Below, in pieces: positions 63,872-64,000 of a DNA stretch of 64,000 bases. The notes beneath the pieces were generated by a model. The model did no database searches and was not told where the DNA came from. It saw only the letters and a list, made by a program, of their open reading frames with translations. Position numbers and translations under genes: made by a program. Position 1 is the first letter of the stretch. The number at the start of each line of letters is the position of its first letter. This DNA comes from a virus. Location: positions 1 to 64,000 of the IMG/VR virus record IMGVR_UViG_3300035698_003924, one strand, 5' to 3'.

Positions 63872-64000
63872 ATGAGATTTGTTCCCAGTTTGTTCACCCC
63901 GGCCCATGCCAGAATCGATATGAAGGATGTTATCTTCAAGATCAAGGATGGCACCGGCTCACCTAATGAGCTGCAGATCAAGATTGCCGAGGGCAACTTC
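63872..64000 (+). CDS. Tail tube (major tail) protein, N-terminal part (runs off window)
   Basis: 43 residues visible after a GGAGGT site. After MRFVPSLFTPAHARIDMKD, the sequence VIFKIKDGTGSPNELQIKIAEGNF follows the opening of a phage tail-tube family (IKDGTxxPNxLxIKIGEGN). The first 12 codons after ATG nearly copy the major capsid gene's start. The gene continues beyond the window. Confidence 0.72.
   Translation, partial: MRFVPSLFTPAHARIDMKDVIFKIKDGTGSPNELQIKIAEGNF

Noticed and set aside
1-64000. Apparent abundance of the word GAATCAG in coding sequence
   Set aside because: It may simply reflect Asn-Gln or Glu-Ser codon preference. Without counts against a codon-shuffled control it cannot be called enrichment.

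Overview
The window is part of the genome of a virulent-looking tailed dsDNA phage. It begins inside a tape-measure gene (1-2778) and ends inside a probable tail-tube gene (63872-64000). In siphophages these two genes lie close together, so the window probably holds nearly all of a circularly permuted or arbitrarily opened genome, lacking only the tail-chaperone and tape-measure 5' segment (inference). A long tape measure and no sheath gene point to a siphovirus. I see no integrase, no tRNA gene, no CRISPR array and no recognisable lysis cassette. The host cannot be named from the sequence. Shine-Dalgarno sites of the AAGGAG type and TATAAT-type promoters are bacterial, and one sigma-54-type promoter match suggests a host with RpoN.

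Layout. (1) 1-9851, rightward: tape measure, tail-tip proteins, and a 1127-residue adhesin built of four cysteine-rich modules joined by threonine-rich, mucin-like linkers. (2) 9817-19056, rightward: a cassette of four glycosyltransferase genes with at least seven catalytic-type domains, two SAM methyltransferases, a radical-SAM/SPASM-like enzyme and two unknown proteins, directly behind the adhesin. (3) 19007-24893, leftward: DnaQ-type exonuclease, D12-class adenine methyltransferase, a dATP/dGTP diphosphohydrolase-like protein and a PrimPol-SF3 helicase. (4) 24894-25314: divergent promoters and a possible origin. (5) 25315-37405, rightward: two ParB-like proteins, SNF2-type helicase, family A DNA polymerase, VRR-NUC nuclease, NYN-domain protein, C39-like cysteine peptidase and many small proteins. 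(6) 37406-37703: regulatory region with a 19-bp iteron array and a sigma-70-like promoter. (7) 37704-50189, rightward: a divergent sigma-factor-like protein, 5'-nucleotidase, ATP-dependent DNA ligase, PD-(D/E)XK nuclease, and many small zinc-ribbon and unknown proteins, including three Lar-like proteins. (8) 50190-50814: repeat-rich non-coding DNA and a terminator. (9) 50815-54261, leftward: eight genes including a third ParB-like gene bracketed by 26-bp inverted repeats, apparently read from a sigma-54-type promoter. (10) 54262-55280: a 1-kb non-coding region with hairpins and a phased CGGGCCTCT array. (11) 55281-64000, rightward: packaging, portal, scaffold, major capsid, connector and tail-tube genes.

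How it fits together. Three of the main promoters share TATTTA-N21-TATAATAG (leftward replication, rightward ParB/replication, structural). The promoter before the sigma-like gene is instead an ordinary TTGTGA-N17-TATAAT. This suggests a relay in which host polymerase makes a phage specificity factor (inference). A 13-bp palindrome GGTTCRCTGAAYC recurs next to regulatory genes and before leftward ribosome-binding sites. The most distinctive candidate system is the mucin-like tail adhesin with its adjacent modification cassette, which reads as a phage-encoded machine for glycosylating its own receptor-binding structure.
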